This document shows, piece after piece, positions 49,301 to 59,646 of a stretch of 64,000 nucleotides of DNA; positions within the stretch are counted from its first letter, which is position 1; the number at the start of each line of letters is the position of its first letter. A program made the position numbers and the translations under genes. The notes under the pieces were generated by a model. That model was not told the origin of the DNA. It did no database searches and was given only the letters and a program-made list of their open reading frames with translations. Source of the stretch: Ignelater luminosus (Eukaryota > Arthropoda > Insecta > Coleoptera > Elateridae); contig VTPC01007218.1 of the NCBI GenBank assembly GCA_011009095.1, forward strand, positions 97,160 through 161,159. The letters are read 5' to 3'.

Positions 49301-52300
49301 TACGCTAAAATTCAAAACATCTGAATTTAGAGCAACAAACAAGCTTTTGCAACCAGCCATGTGATTGCAATCATTTCAGGTTTAGTTTCTTTTAGTACGC
49401 AATGGACGCTTATTACACCCTTACTATTACTTTTCTAACATCTTTTTGCAATGTTAATAATTTAGATAATTTTAAATCAAGGAATACCTTGACATGTGAA
49501 GATGAGTGTAGGTATTTTTTAACAAATCCCCTTTTTCTAAAAAAAACGTACTCCTTAAAGTCAAAGAATTATTCAGACTTTCGATATTAGCAAAAAAAAT
49601 CATAAGCAATCCAAACAGCAATTAAGCTTGTATTGTTTTACAATAGACATTTTTCGGTAATCACAATAATCTCCTTTTTGTCTAAGTATTTCAACTTACA
49701 CTGTACTATTAATTGTGTAAAATTTTGTTGAATGATGGTTTCCAGCAAAGCCTAACATCAAACTAGTTACAAGTAACGTTTTAAATTTACTTTTTTCAAT
49801 TATTCCCTAAAAACCAACATTAAACCAAAACCACATTTTACGTAAATTTACATTACAAGAGTCTAGTTTTAAACGATTTGTACAATACCGTTCTGTTGCT
49901 TAAAGAAGTAACAACCTACACCCCTTTTAAGTAGGTACAACAAACAGAAGATTATTTAAGGTTTTATGACAAAGGATTCATCCCAGGTAATGGTAAAACT
50001 TCTTAGGAAATTGAACTCAACTTTCTAGTGATTTATTAGGGAGTGTCTAAAATAAATTTGCAAATGGCTATAATCAAGGTTTTAGTGCGACACCGTTGCC
50101 AGATAGTGTTTTTCACATTTTCTCGAAAACGGAGCAAGATAGAAACAATTTTTACTAGAATTTTTTATTTCAAATTACTTTTCCTATTACCTGTTTCACG
50201 GAGTACTATTAGTTTACTAACACCCTGTATATAAAACCTTAAGTCCCAAATGTGAACTCGAAATGTCCATTATTACAGTTTCTATACAATTAGTTATGTT
50301 TATTCATTTAGATTGCTTTTGTTTGTCATTAAAAACAGAATGCCATGAAACAAATACGTCAGGTGAACACAGAAAGGCGAATTTAACGATTCAATCCTGA
50401 ACGGCGCCTATTCCTTACACGGTGCTTTGGACTATAGGCAACCTATTGGATTTGGTAGTGTACATCTTTTTTATTTTAATATTGAACAGAAATAAAAGTG
50501 TAAGGGTGTGAGGTCCGATAAGGGTGTCGGCCGTTCAATTAAGGGATAAACAAGGAAATGGCATTCTGCTTTATACATATAACAAATAAAAGCTATCTAA
50601 TAAGTGAATAAACATTAATAATCATATACAAACTGTAATAATGGACATTTTGAGTACACATTTGAGGTTTTTAGACATTGCTGGACACGATTCTGCCATA
50701 AGATTTGCTCTACAAACATCGTTAATATGTTTAGCTAGAAATTTGGGAATTCTTTCGATCACAGTAATCATGTACCAACAGATGATTCAGAAAATTTTGT
50801 CGAGAAATAGGTTATTGCAAGCAGCGAGAATAATTCAAATTTATTTAAACAATAATAGTCATAACATAACATTATTTAATACTAATTCAATTACCTTCTT
50901 TCTACCACTTCTGAAATAATTTTCTACCTTGAAAGATTTGTTTTTAGGTCAAAACCATAATTATGCTTTATAATTTGACAAACTAAAAAAATATGACAAC
51001 CTGACATAAACCTGACTTCACTCATCTGAAATGTGTATGAAATGTATTCGATATTCTAAATTCTCCGTCTTTTTCTTTCATGGCCAACCGAGGGCAAAGA
51101 TTTTTTGAATACTATGATTATGAAGAAGCTTACATCTTCCAAAGCCAAATTTGTATCTTTTACACAGAAAAAGCTACCTAATGTAGCTGGACTCACTTCC
51201 AACGCGATACGCCGTGTAATAATAATAAAGCAGCGGGTAGCCGTGTGGCCAGCTTTTGGTGAGTGACGATACTACAGTTACATGATGCCTCCATGGGATC
51301 TTTGGTTCCTGTGTACGCCCTTTTCGGAAGTGTTAAAGGCATAAAGCCCGAGGTAGCCTATTAGCGAAATTGCAGCGCACCTCTCCTTAGCGGTTGCCGC
51401 CGGTGTTTGCTTTTTGCCACAGCTACTCACCTCCTACCACACACAGATTTAAGTTTTTATATAGTTGATTGACAGGTGCCAACCTCGAGCAATTGTCTCA
51501 TTAACAACCATTGATATTTATCATTACATGTTATGTTCAATAGCATTATTTACTATAGTTATAATCACTTTCAATTCAAAGATCTCTACAATAGTCTTCT
51601 TTTTAATAAATAAAGTGGTCTCTTTAGTGTTTCAATTTGTTGGTACTAATGCTGATAAAAGGACAAATGTTTGGGGTCATTCTATGATAACAAGTAATAA
51701 TAATTATTATAAACGCCTTTATTCATACCTAAATAGGCAGAATTCAAAGCAGTAGAAGAATTAATACAAAAGAAGCAAAGTTCAGCACCACATGTAATGG
51801 TGGTGTTGCTCTTCCACTTAATCTCTAAATTGTAACTAAGTGAATGTGTATGATTGTCTTACTAACATTCTTGATACTGGTTTTTGAAAAGTTCAATGAA
51901 CATGGTTTTCTTAAACTGAAAGGTAGACAATGATGCAATATGGTATCTGGTTGAGATACAAAGCAGATAGTTTAAACTGAAATAGACTGTTGATATTATC
52001 TTTTGGCAATTCTGGTTTTTTTCTCCTCTTCAGCCTTCTGGAAAAAACTACTTGTAGATGGGACTAAAGGTTAAATCTGAATAGGAATTTATTTAGTCTC
52101 AGTACTGTAAAAACTAAATTTAAATATCTCTGAAGATTCTTGTTTTGATTTTTCAACAACCCCCCCCCCCTCTTGATTGATCTGCTCTTTTTATATTGTA
52201 TCTTGAATCAAGTGCTAGATTAATTTGACACCATGACTTCTGATCTAACTGTAATTGGTTTGGAATCGGAACAACTCCAGAAAAATAACTTTGTTGCTGC

Positions 52301-54766
52301 ATTTAGTAAGACACATGTTTATAAGACTCGAGACTGAAAGACATTTTAGATGTTTGTTATTTGTAATTTTTAATACAGAATGAGTATTTCATATATTTAC
52401 AGCACACATTACACCTGTTTTTTCCAAGGAGATCATAAATCTTGTCTTAACAAAATTAAATAAATTCGAATCATTTACCTATGAAACAGAAGCCTAATTG
52501 TTTGATTGCAACGTACAGCCATAAACTGATAAAATACTTGCTCTGTATAATAAGTTTCATCTTTTTACAACAAACTAATTATTGCATTATTATTTTCCTC
52601 AGGCTCACTTTGTGGAATTCCATTAATATTAAAATATTTAAAACCTTATTTATTATCAATAAAATATTTTTACGTCAAGCGTTTTATTTTAATATTAATT
52701 ATTATTGCAACCATGATCATTACTTTATAAGATGCACTATTTGAACAAAGTACAATGTTATTTAACAAATCATAAAAAATGATTGTAAAAACTAATGATA
52801 GCTGGTGCAATTTACCTTACTAGTTTGTAATATTTTGCATATCAAAATTCTTATTTTGTTTAATTTTATCACACTAATATTTTAACTAAAAATATGAGAG
52901 TTGAGTAAATTTAATAGCTTAAGTGATATTGTATACAATGTAATTTAAGAAACTAACATATTAGCATTATTTTATCCAAGTTGCAAAACAAGATAAAAGT
53001 TAGTACTAGCATCTTGTATGATAAATCACATATTTGCGGCTTATTTAATATTCTACCTACTATCAGTATATTTATTAAGGCACACTTTTAGTTTTACTAC
53101 CAATTACTGATAAAAGTAGGTCATTGTCGTAGATAAGCTTGTTTTGATTTACTTAATAGCATAATACATCGATATGACTCTGGTTTGTATACTGGCGTCA
53201 TGTAAACGTTTTGAAATTACCTATTGTTCTAAAACTTCGAATTTTTATGTCTTTGATTGTTCTGTATTCAATTACATGGGCATCATTTATGTATTATAAG
53301 CTTGCTTTGCAAGTCAAATTTCATGATTTGGTTAATGTGGTTTAGCAAATTCTTTAATAACGAAACATTTAATGAAAATACTTCTATGTAATATGTTTAT
53401 CTTCAATCAATAATGAAAGTTAGTGAATACTATCGTTTGGAATTTTATGATTCATTGTTTTACCAAGTTTTGTTCTAAGTTTCATATTTTCTAATACGAA
53501 AATTATTTTTACTTACAGAATGAAAGAACACCGAATAAATCAAGTCCTTATTCATTATCACCATTGAGCGTTAGCAGTCAAAGACTACTTAGATCACCCC
53601 ATAAAGCAACAAGAAAGATATCACGAATTCCATTTAAAGTTCTAGATGCACCTGAATTGCAAGACGATTTTTATTTAAATCTTGTAGATTGGTCCATACA
53701 AAACGTACTTAGTGTTGGTCTTGGCAGTTGTGTTTACCTTTGGTCAGCATGTACAAGCCAGGTAATTTAAATAGAAGGAAAGAGATATTGTAAAGAATTA
53801 CCGTATACATTTTATAGGTAACAAGACTGTGTGATTTGCAATCAGATGGAAATGCTGTTACATCAGTAGCATGGAGCGAACGAGGGCATCTTGTAGCAGT
53901 AGGAACACATCATGGATATGTAACAGTATGGGATGTATCGGTTAATAAACAAGTCAATAAACTGGTAGGTCATTCAGCACGTGTAGGTGCTTTGGCATGG
54001 AATGGAGATGTTCTTAGTAGTGGTAGCAGAGATAGATTAATATTGCAAAGAGATACTAGAACCCCTGGTAAGATATTGCTTTGATATTAATAAAATCTTA
54101 AAACAGGAAATTTTGTATCGTTTCATAATTGCAGCAACAGTTCCTGAAAGACGTCTAGTGGGTCATAGACAGGAAGTGTGCGGTTTAAAATGGTCACCTG
54201 ACAATCAGTATTTAGCATCTGGAGGAAACGACAATCGGTTATATGTTTGGAATATGCAGTCGCTATCACCTGTACAAACTTATACTGATCATTTAGCGGC
54301 AGTAAAAGCTATTGCATGGTCACCTCATCATCATGGATTATTAGCTTCGGGTGGTGGAACTGCAGATCGATGCATTCGATTTTGGAATACATTAACAGGC
54401 CAACCTATGCAGTGTGTAGATACTGGTAAGTTTCTATTAATCTTTCTTAATAGCTTATAAACTATTCTGTAATCTTTAGGTTCTCAAGTATGCAATTTGG
54501 CATGGTCAAAACATAGTTCTGAACTAGTTTCAACACATGGTTATTCACAAAATCAAATATTAGTTTGGAAATATCCTAGTCTTACACAAGTAGCTAAATT
54601 AACAGGTCATTCGTATAGAGTCCTTTATCTTGCATTGTCGCCAGATGGTGAAGCTATTGTAACTGGAGCAGGAGATGAAACCCTTAGGTTTTGGAATGTT
54701 TTCAGTAAAGCTCGTTCTCAAAAAGAAACCAGATCCGTACTTAGTCTTTATACTGGAATTAGATAA
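34382..54766 (+). CDS. fzr: Fizzy-related / Cdh1, WD40 activator of APC/C
   Basis: Five exons: 34382-34759, 53519-53761, 53818-54067, 54135-54425 and 54480-54766, giving 482 residues (fly Fzr is about 478). The C-box DRFIPLR is at 38-44, a conserved block around RKISRIPFKVLDAPELQDDF opens the propeller region, seven WD40 blades follow (for example GTHHGYVTVWD, SGGNDNRLYVWN, GDETLRFWN), and the protein ends in the Ile-Arg tail. Known role: it recruits substrates with D-box or KEN motifs to the anaphase-promoting complex in late mitosis and G1, driving mitotic exit and endocycle entry. C-box and IR tail dock on APC/C, and CDK phosphorylation of N-terminal S/TP sites inhibits binding; several TP/SP sites are present (e.g. 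LTPVK, SPLS). Intron 1 is 18.8 kb and packed with transposons. Confidence 0.97.
35298..36602 (+). mobile_element. Apparently intact DD41D mariner-like transposon
   Basis: This 1305-base element has inverted ends of at least 27 bases (AAGGGTTTTCTAATAAGAGG at the left and its inverse, with one difference, at the right). TA duplications lie at 35296-35297 and 36603-36604. Intact ends, target duplication and transposase gene suggest a recent insertion that may still be mobile. It interrupts only intron sequence of fzr. Confidence 0.93.
35412..36497 (+). CDS. Mariner-like transposase, DD41D
   Basis: An uninterrupted 361-residue protein with no intron. The N-terminal half (about 1-120) is a paired-type helix-turn-helix DNA-binding region. 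The catalytic triad reads D159 (LSDEAHF), D252 (QQDGATCHT) and D294 (LTPCDFFLWG). With 41 residues between the second and third Asp, this is the DD41D (rosa-like) class, not the DD34D of classic mariner. It would cut and paste the element from its inverted repeats. The gene is noticeably richer in G and C than the surrounding intron, which fits recent arrival, possibly by horizontal transfer (inference). The start ATG gives MERYTLQQR, a usual start for this group. Confidence 0.94.
   Translation: MERYTLQQRIEIIKIHYKNGENLAETVRKTRTFLGHREAPCRTAIQKLVKKFELLGQVSDVKNKTRARRSRTAENIAVVAESVKENPGLSIPRRSLELAIPQTSLHRILHKDLGLKAYKVQLTQELKPADHQQRRVFADWVVEMHENDPEFHRKIILSDEAHFHLGGFVNKQNCRIWGSENPRVIVEKSLYPQRVTVWCGLWSGGVIGPYFFENEAGATVTVTGLRYREMINDFLWPELDGIDLDNVYFQQDGATCHTSNETIDLLRKKFPDRVISRRGDHNWPPRSCDLTPCDFFLWGHVKEKVYANSPASIQDLKDGIREAIEDIGQPLCDLVMENFMKRILSCKRGRGGHLPDVIFHY
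37080..38600 (-). pseudogene. Unidentified decayed coding stretch
   Basis: This intron segment is less AT-rich than its surroundings, and the minus strand keeps long open stretches that shift frame. One spans 38573-38202 (123 residues, including KGSDSQRSPSYGRLEFRS and EILRNEGHKDYLRSTIGILL). Another runs from about 37930 to 37690 (about 80 residues, including VFFKDIKLTPRGFVLLRNMP and RVFSFSDFAFRGNGKLAQIG). A third is at 37350-37108. I do not recognise the protein. It could be a captured gene, a transposon-borne gene or an old viral insertion; none is supported by a motif I can name. Confidence 0.4.
39559..40240. repeat. Two tandem copies of a TACAGGGTCGC repeat
   Basis: A unit starting CAGGGTCGCTAAAAAGTATG at 39559 runs to about 39838. 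A second copy, lacking the first few bases, starts at about 39855 and runs to about 40110. Both contain AAATGAAATTTGGAGA, TTCAATTGTTTTT and a CCTGTAYATGACYCCATATT block. Open frames across it arise from the repeat and are not taken as genes. Related copies lie at 47524-48205. Confidence 0.75.
41310..41709. other. Assembly gap (400 N)
   Basis: A run of exactly 400 undetermined bases inside the transposon at 40714-43460. The round length suggests a placeholder or estimated scaffold gap. Any open frame drawn across it is meaningless. Confidence 0.99.
42076..43170 (-). CDS. Mariner-like transposase, DD41D (second lineage)
   Basis: An uninterrupted 364-residue protein. The N-terminal 120 residues form two helix-turn-helix units (for example TISTRGIARDVNVSQATAHR). 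The catalytic residues are D165 (LFTDECCFTRDG), D256 (YMHDGAPPHTS) and D298 (INPLDYFLWGHVKS), again with 41 residues between the last two. It is clearly a different lineage from the copy at 35412-36497: the DNA-binding half and the first catalytic block differ strongly. The intact frame with paired termini makes the element a possible autonomous source for the many TACAGGGTG-ended repeats here. The first Met (MKKFKM) or Met6 (MSEMF) could be the start. Confidence 0.92.
   Translation of the reverse strand: MKKFKMSEMFSTQELADITLMYGECHYNVEATKRLYADRFPQRRQPSRNTILQTIQRLRDTGSTLATYEGRGQERAPHFLQAEEDVLDMINEDPTISTRGIARDVNVSQATAHRILKSYLLHPYHVRRVQHLTENDFAPRRIFCEWFQQKTIQQQEFVEKVLFTDECCFTRDGILNFHNVHYWNDANPHLIRENKFQWRFSINVWCGILGDTLFGPFILPQRLNGDAYLEFLENRLPDMLDDTPLETRRHIYYMHDGAPPHTSVRVQGYLNEMFPHRWIGRNGPVRWPARSPDINPLDYFLWGHVKSVVYRTEVENAEDLQQRILAAAAEIRNTAGIFTRVRNSFHRRIEACLLVDGGHFQHLL
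45850..46835. mobile_element. Foldback element with about 350-base arms
   Basis: The left arm (about 45850-46205) and right arm (about 46490-46835) are inverted copies beginning CTAGCCCAGTCACTTTATAC. They include ATCCGACTGAAG, GGTCAAAGGTCACGAAA and GGAGCAAAGCGCATACTCCC. The arms end in a small palindrome, ACTATACGTATAGT, at both inner edges, and the loop is about 280 bases. No coding capacity. Confidence 0.86.
47524..48205. mobile_element. Inverted pair of the TACAGGGTCGC repeat
   Basis: A left copy (47524-47755) starts CAGGGTCGCTAAAAAGTATG. A second copy of the same repeat in the opposite orientation occupies about 47950-48205 and is truncated at its outer end. The unit is the one found twice in tandem at 39559-40240. 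The 93- and 95-residue open frames here derive from the repeat. Confidence 0.75.
48742..50227. mobile_element. Non-autonomous element with TACAGGGTGTTAGT ends
   Basis: The left end CAGGGTGTTAGTGAACTAAT and the right end (inverse of CAGGGTGTTAGTAAACTAAT) pair over about 25 bases. TA lies on each side (48740-48741 and 50228-50229). The 1.49 kb interior has no transposase. A related, rearranged copy lies at about 55954-56950: it shares the end and an internal block that matches 49740-49930 in reverse. Confidence 0.82.
51170..51460. other. GC-rich island of unknown origin in fzr intron 1
   Basis: About 290 bases are much richer in G and C than the AT-rich intron on both sides, with motifs such as GCGGGTAGCCGTGTGGCC near 51233 and GCCACAGCTACTCACCTCC near 51415. 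It may be a SINE or the end of a retroelement. I found no tRNA-like box B or clear terminal repeats. Confidence 0.4.
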
Positions 54767-55953
54767 ATAAATGACCCTTACATGAATACAGATTTTATGA
54801 TCAAAGAAAATATATCTCATAGAATCGTAGTTAAATAATTTAACTATATGTACACTAGTTTCTTTTTTATATTTATATATATATTTTGTTTTCAAATTTT
54901 ATCATATTGTATAAAATATATTGTGTAGTTTTCTGATTTTGCTTTATTAAAGAAATATAATTTCTGATGGTTTTATGTAATGAAGACGATTTTAATTCTT
55001 TTGTAAAATATTAGAGGTAATTGAAGTCATACTATTTTTTTTAATTTTAAATATCTCAATTAGGCTATTTTTATGTGTACAAAGATTTTAAAAATATTGT
55101 AAAGGAATGTATTCTTTTGTAATTTACAAAGTGATTATATTGTTTACCAAGAATGGTTATAAACCAAATAGTCATTAGAATAAGAAACTTTAAGTGTTAA
55201 TTGTTCTTCAGTACAAAGTTATATATAAATTATGCTTTGCATGTATAATAATAATAGTGTAAATTGTAATGAGTACTGTCAATTGAATTTTGTTTTAAAT
55301 CTTTTTTTATCAAGAATATATGATTTGTATATGTACTACAACAGACTAACAATTTTTATTTATTCAATAAAATGACTATTAAAATATTTATTGGTTTAAT
55401 TTAATACATAATACAAGATAAAGGTTCTTTTATGTCATTTATTGAACTCTTATTGAATCCAGATATAGCTTATCAAATCTCCATTGTTTATACTGGGGTA
55501 GGTCAGTGGTATTGCAACTATGGAGCAATTATGATGGAAGCACATGGTTCGGATTCGTATAGTAGTGATTCTGATTCTGATTATGAAGTTTCAGAAGATG
55601 AATATTCAAATTATTTCAGAAGCAAGTTACAGTAGCAAATGGACATCAAGGTGCGTAGAAGTCCCATAAATGATATCTTCAAGCACTTAAACTACATATA
55701 ATACACCTAACTTTGATTTCTTAAGTTTGTTTCATTTAATTAGTTTTTGCTTTTGCGGATGTTTCAAAATAGGTCGCATCTGTTGCTGGACCCTGCATAA
55801 TATTAGACAAAAGTATGGTAATAGTAACTGATGCTCTAAGTTTTTAAATGTTGACATATTTTGTATTTTAAAAAAATTTTAATTGGTGTAAAATACATTA
55901 CTAGCATTAAACTCTTTTAATGTTTCTTTTGGCCAAGTTTATAAATACCTACA
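54767..55953 (+). other. fzr 3' untranslated region and downstream DNA
   Basis: AT-rich, with possible polyadenylation signals near 55363 (CAATAAAATG). An open frame at 55432-55635 ends in a Ser/Asp/Glu-rich tail (SDSYSSDSDSDYEVSEDEYS). It has no recognised domain, so it is noted but not called a gene. Confidence 0.5.
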
Positions 55954-56950
55954 CAGGGTGTTAGTGAGCTAATAGTAGTATGTGGAACGGAAGATAGGAA
56001 AAGTCATTTTCTAAGTTTTACATGAGGTGAATCCTTGCTCATAAAATCATACAAGTTATTTAGATATTAAGAGCCAAAAGAGAAAGTTTACGCTTGTGGA
56101 CGAAGTTGAGGCCCAATACAGTGTATAGATATATCTATATGCTGCCCAATGCGTTAGCGAAGGCCTGAGGTATATACCGGGACATCGAAAATAATCACCA
56201 ACCACGTGATTACTAATTTAAAGTTGGCGCGAGATTTTATTTTTGACGTTGGTCATACTACGGAGTATCGTCCTCACGAGTATATTATTTCTAACCTAAA
56301 ATTACATCGGCATGCGCATGTTTTGTGATTCCCTGTTGTCTCTTTGTTTTGCGGTTTTTTACAATTTATTTATTTCAAGACTAAATCTGCCCAAGTAGTT
56401 TCATCATATATCCGATACTACGCCACTGGAAAGCTACATTACTATTTATTATGTCTATTGCAACAGAGCTGCCAATAGTGCAAGATGTGTTGCCTAACCA
56501 ACAGTAAATTTCGATATCCCGGTACGCCCGGTATAACATGGGTATAACGTTTTATGCACAACCGAGTCTGGAACTCTTGGAATTGCTGTTTAAGAAAGCA
56601 GAAAAGCCTTGTTACTAGAAAATTATTAGGTGACTTGTAGCATGTAATAAAGATCGTTTATCAATAAAAGACTTTTTGACAAATTTACAGCCCACCAGGT
56701 ATAAAGTATTTAAAAGGAATATAGGGTGTTAGGGATTTAAATCATTCACATCAAATACTTTTTTGAGCAACCCAACTGCATTATACAAATCGTTTGAAAC
56801 TTGACTATGTTCTTGTAATGTGAATTTACATAAAAAGTAGTTTTTGGTAAATGTTGGTTTGTAGGGGATAAGTGAAAAAAGTAAATTAAAAAAGTAATAC
56901 TGCATTCAAGTTTCAAATGATTTACAAAAACAGTTTTTGATTGATTGTTA
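55954..56950. mobile_element. Rearranged copy of the TACAGGGTGTTAGT element with a nested insert
   Basis: The left end CAGGGTGTTAGTGAGCTAAT matches the right end of the 48742-50227 element. The block at about 56760-56900 (ACAAATCGTTTGAAACTTGA and TCTTGTAATGTGAATTTACA) matches that element's interior in the reverse direction. Between them, about 56170-56535 is bounded by inverted ATACCGGGACATCGAAA / TTTCGATATCCCGGTA and looks like a separate nested insertion. Confidence 0.6.
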
Positions 56951-56999
56951 ATTAATTTATTTCTAAGGCACCAACCATTAAATTCATTCAGTGTAGTAG

Positions 57000-58010
57000 T
57001 TATTTTGGAATGGAGTTGTTTAGATCTATGTCTGAAAGTTTGCTGTTTGGAATATAACCTGGTAAAACACTGCCTTGTGGCGTGCCAATGTTAATTGGAA
57101 ATTCTTGAGAAAATACATCATTTACTTTTACAGTTATACATACTTCTGTCTTCAAGAAAGGAAACTAGCCATTTATTAATCATACCTCTTAATCCTAAGT
57201 TATTAAATTTTTTGCAAAGCTAGAACATACACGAAGGCATGTGATAAGTCATAAGAAATAGATATAGTTCGTTCACCATTATCCATTTTATGATATACAT
57301 AATTTCTGTAACCTCAGTTTCAGTTGAAAAATCAGGTTGAAAACTGTATTGGCAGTTATTCAAAATATCAAATTTGTTTAGAAAATTCGAAATTCTATTG
57401 AAAAGAAGTTTTTCCATGATTTTAGAAAAAATACTTAATAAGGCTGTCAGACGACAATTTTCAATATTGGAAAGGCCACCTTTTTTCAGCGTAGGAACTG
57501 CTTTCTTCAATTGAGAAGGAAACTTACTGAGTGCAACTGATCTATTGATAATATATGCTAAGGGTTTTGATATCTCATTCTTACAATGTTTGACAATTTC
57601 TACTGAAATATTACCTAGACAGGTACTTTTCTTATGAGGCAATTCATCAATAATATTTTGAACCTCAGAGGTAAGTTATATTTGTGAAAAGCATGGAATT
57701 ATTAATATCATAGTTGGACCCATTCATATCATAAGAAATGTCAATACCAAGTGATCTCTTATTTTGTGTTCCACAACTGATGAGAAATAATTACCAAAAA
57801 TCTCAGTTACTTGTTGAGGGTTTCTGTGAGAAACATCGTTGCAGACAAGATCAATAGTTTTATGTAAAGAGACCCCTTTTATATTTTTGACAATCTGCCA
57901 GAGTCTTACTTTTGTTATTTGAAGAATTAAACAGTGGTGACACAGGATGCATGTTACACCACTGAAAATACATTTTGTTAGTGTGGCAGTCATCCTTAAA
58001 TTACATAATG
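57000..58010 (-). mobile_element. Jockey-type LINE remnant (reverse transcriptase, minus strand)
   Basis: The minus strand holds a linker-like segment at 57993-57724 (QQVTEIFGNYFSSVVEHK). A reverse-transcriptase start follows at 57642-57220 (IINRSVALSKFPSQLKKA, ENCRLTALLSIFSKIMEKLL, LNNCQYSFQPDFSTETEV). Remains of the LGLRG..W and PQGS-like region lie near 57190-57050. Frameshifts separate the pieces, so it is inactive. It differs in coverage and orientation from the remnant at 22090-23080. Confidence 0.82.
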
Positions 58011-59646
58011 GCTGAGCGGGAAGTAATGTTTTTTTCCCAGCACTATGAGTTTATGCTGTCATAGGAGGATATGGCAGAGTAAGAATTGGTGTTATGTAAC
58101 TCATTTCTACAGTGCATTTTTTTAATTATAGAATTCACAATCAAAACCAGTTGATTATGAGACAAAATACTGACACCAAACAAAAGACGATTGTAAATTG
58201 AGCTCAACAACGATTTTCTCTCCGCTAGAGGCGCTGTTGTTCTACATCAAATTTGACACATTTAAACATCAGTTTATAAGTTTGAAGTTATTAGAATTTA
58301 AATTTTGGAAAAACGTAATTATCATTGCCTTGTTCTGTATCTATGGATCTAGAGCTTCTTTGCATGGGGATGATCGACTTTTGACCACTTACGAAATACC
58401 CACAAGCAAAAAATTGATGTCAGAAAATCTCTTTTTCCTGTACACATTCACATTCCAAATTTAATTGAAATCGCTAAAAGCACTTTTTTGTTGTTTAAAA
58501 AAATGGAAATATTTTTCAGATCTTTGACATTCAGTAGCGCCTTAATGAAGCACTTTTAGATAAAGTCAAGTTTGATTAAATCGTCCTATTTTGGTGTGAG
58601 GAATATGTGGTAGGGCATTGTGCAGACCTTTTAGGGGACACCCTGTATATTGTGTGTTAGATATTGAAATGGAACCACTGCATTCTTGCTTGATTTTAGT
58701 ATTCTAGTCCAAACTTACTTTGCTCTTTTATTTTGTTTTAATATTTTGACTTTATTTTAGGGCATTTAGTGAAGAGTATCTAGTGAAGACTGTTTATCTT
58801 TGACCTTGAGCTGCAAATTGCTTCTGAAAGGTGCTTTTAGGAGATCTCTTCCCGTTATAAATTCTCTGTATAACTTAATTTGTTTTTCTAGCAAAAAACA
58901 AAAAAAACCAGTGAATGTATTGAGAAGAATATGATATGACTAGAACTGAAAAAATTAATTCGTTTTCTCTTTTGTTAAAACAGGAAGATCATCATCCTTG
59001 ATTCTAGAGGTTTCATATAATATGAAGCAGTCAGTAATGACTCACATTATTTATTTAAGATTCACTATAAAATGTATGGGTGTAAGATATTGGTCTATGC
59101 TGGCAGCTCCAAATGTGCGAATGAGAGAATACTAGCACAACTACTTGGATCAAATATAACATTTTACGTCTAGCTTTGTTCTAAAATTATTTTATTTTTA
59201 GTGATCGATAAACAAAATATATCTAAAGTTTGAGAAAATTTGTTTATGTTGATATATGTCAAAATACACTGGCAGTTATTGTTAAAACAATATTAACGTG
59301 CTATAAGCAGTGAGAAAATATAAAATAATCAATGTAATTTCTGAAAAGAATTTAAACAAAATATCACACTCTTAAACAAATGAAATACATTTATAGAACA
59401 ATTTAAAACATTTACAGCAAAAACAAGAGGTTTAGAAATTGAATTTTACCCTTTACACAGAAATATTTCTATAGGTTCTTTATAACGTTAGAGTTAGCTT
59501 AAGTGCAAGAGAATAAACTTGTTCCTCTAGCTGCATAACAATATAGTTTGATCGTAACACACTTAAACTTTGAGCACAAATTTTTACCATACTGGTCTCA
59601 ATATCAAAGTTTTCTTTTTATTAAAAAAATATCCTTAGAATTCACA
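58011..59646. other. Intergenic region between LINE remnant and Nup43
   Basis: No gene was seen. An inverted CACCCTGTA transposon end lies at 58639-58647 with no clear partner. An open frame at 58198-58464 has no recognisable domain. TTTATTAAAA near 59612 may be, on the minus strand, the Nup43 polyadenylation signal. Confidence 0.5.

Larger units (their letters stand above)
34760..53518 (+). other. fzr intron 1 (18.8 kb), transposon-rich
   Basis: The intron lies between the donor GTATGA at 34760 and the acceptor at 53518. It holds two transposase-encoding elements, a large foldback element, several TACAGGG-ended repeats and an unidentified decayed coding stretch, each listed separately. Stretches without recognised content are 36605-37080, 38640-39555, 43465-45845, 46840-47520, 48210-48735 and 50230-53500. 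A fragment with related TAGGGTGTCC/ACACCTTGTA ends may lie at about 44247-44420. Confidence 0.75.

Noticed and set aside
50641..50919. 92-residue open frame in fzr intron 1
   Set aside because: AT-rich chance frame without a recognisable domain or neighbours.
55432..55635. 67-residue open frame with an acidic Ser/Asp tail
   Set aside because: Suggestive composition, but it lies downstream of the fzr polyadenylation signals without homology or clear splice sites.
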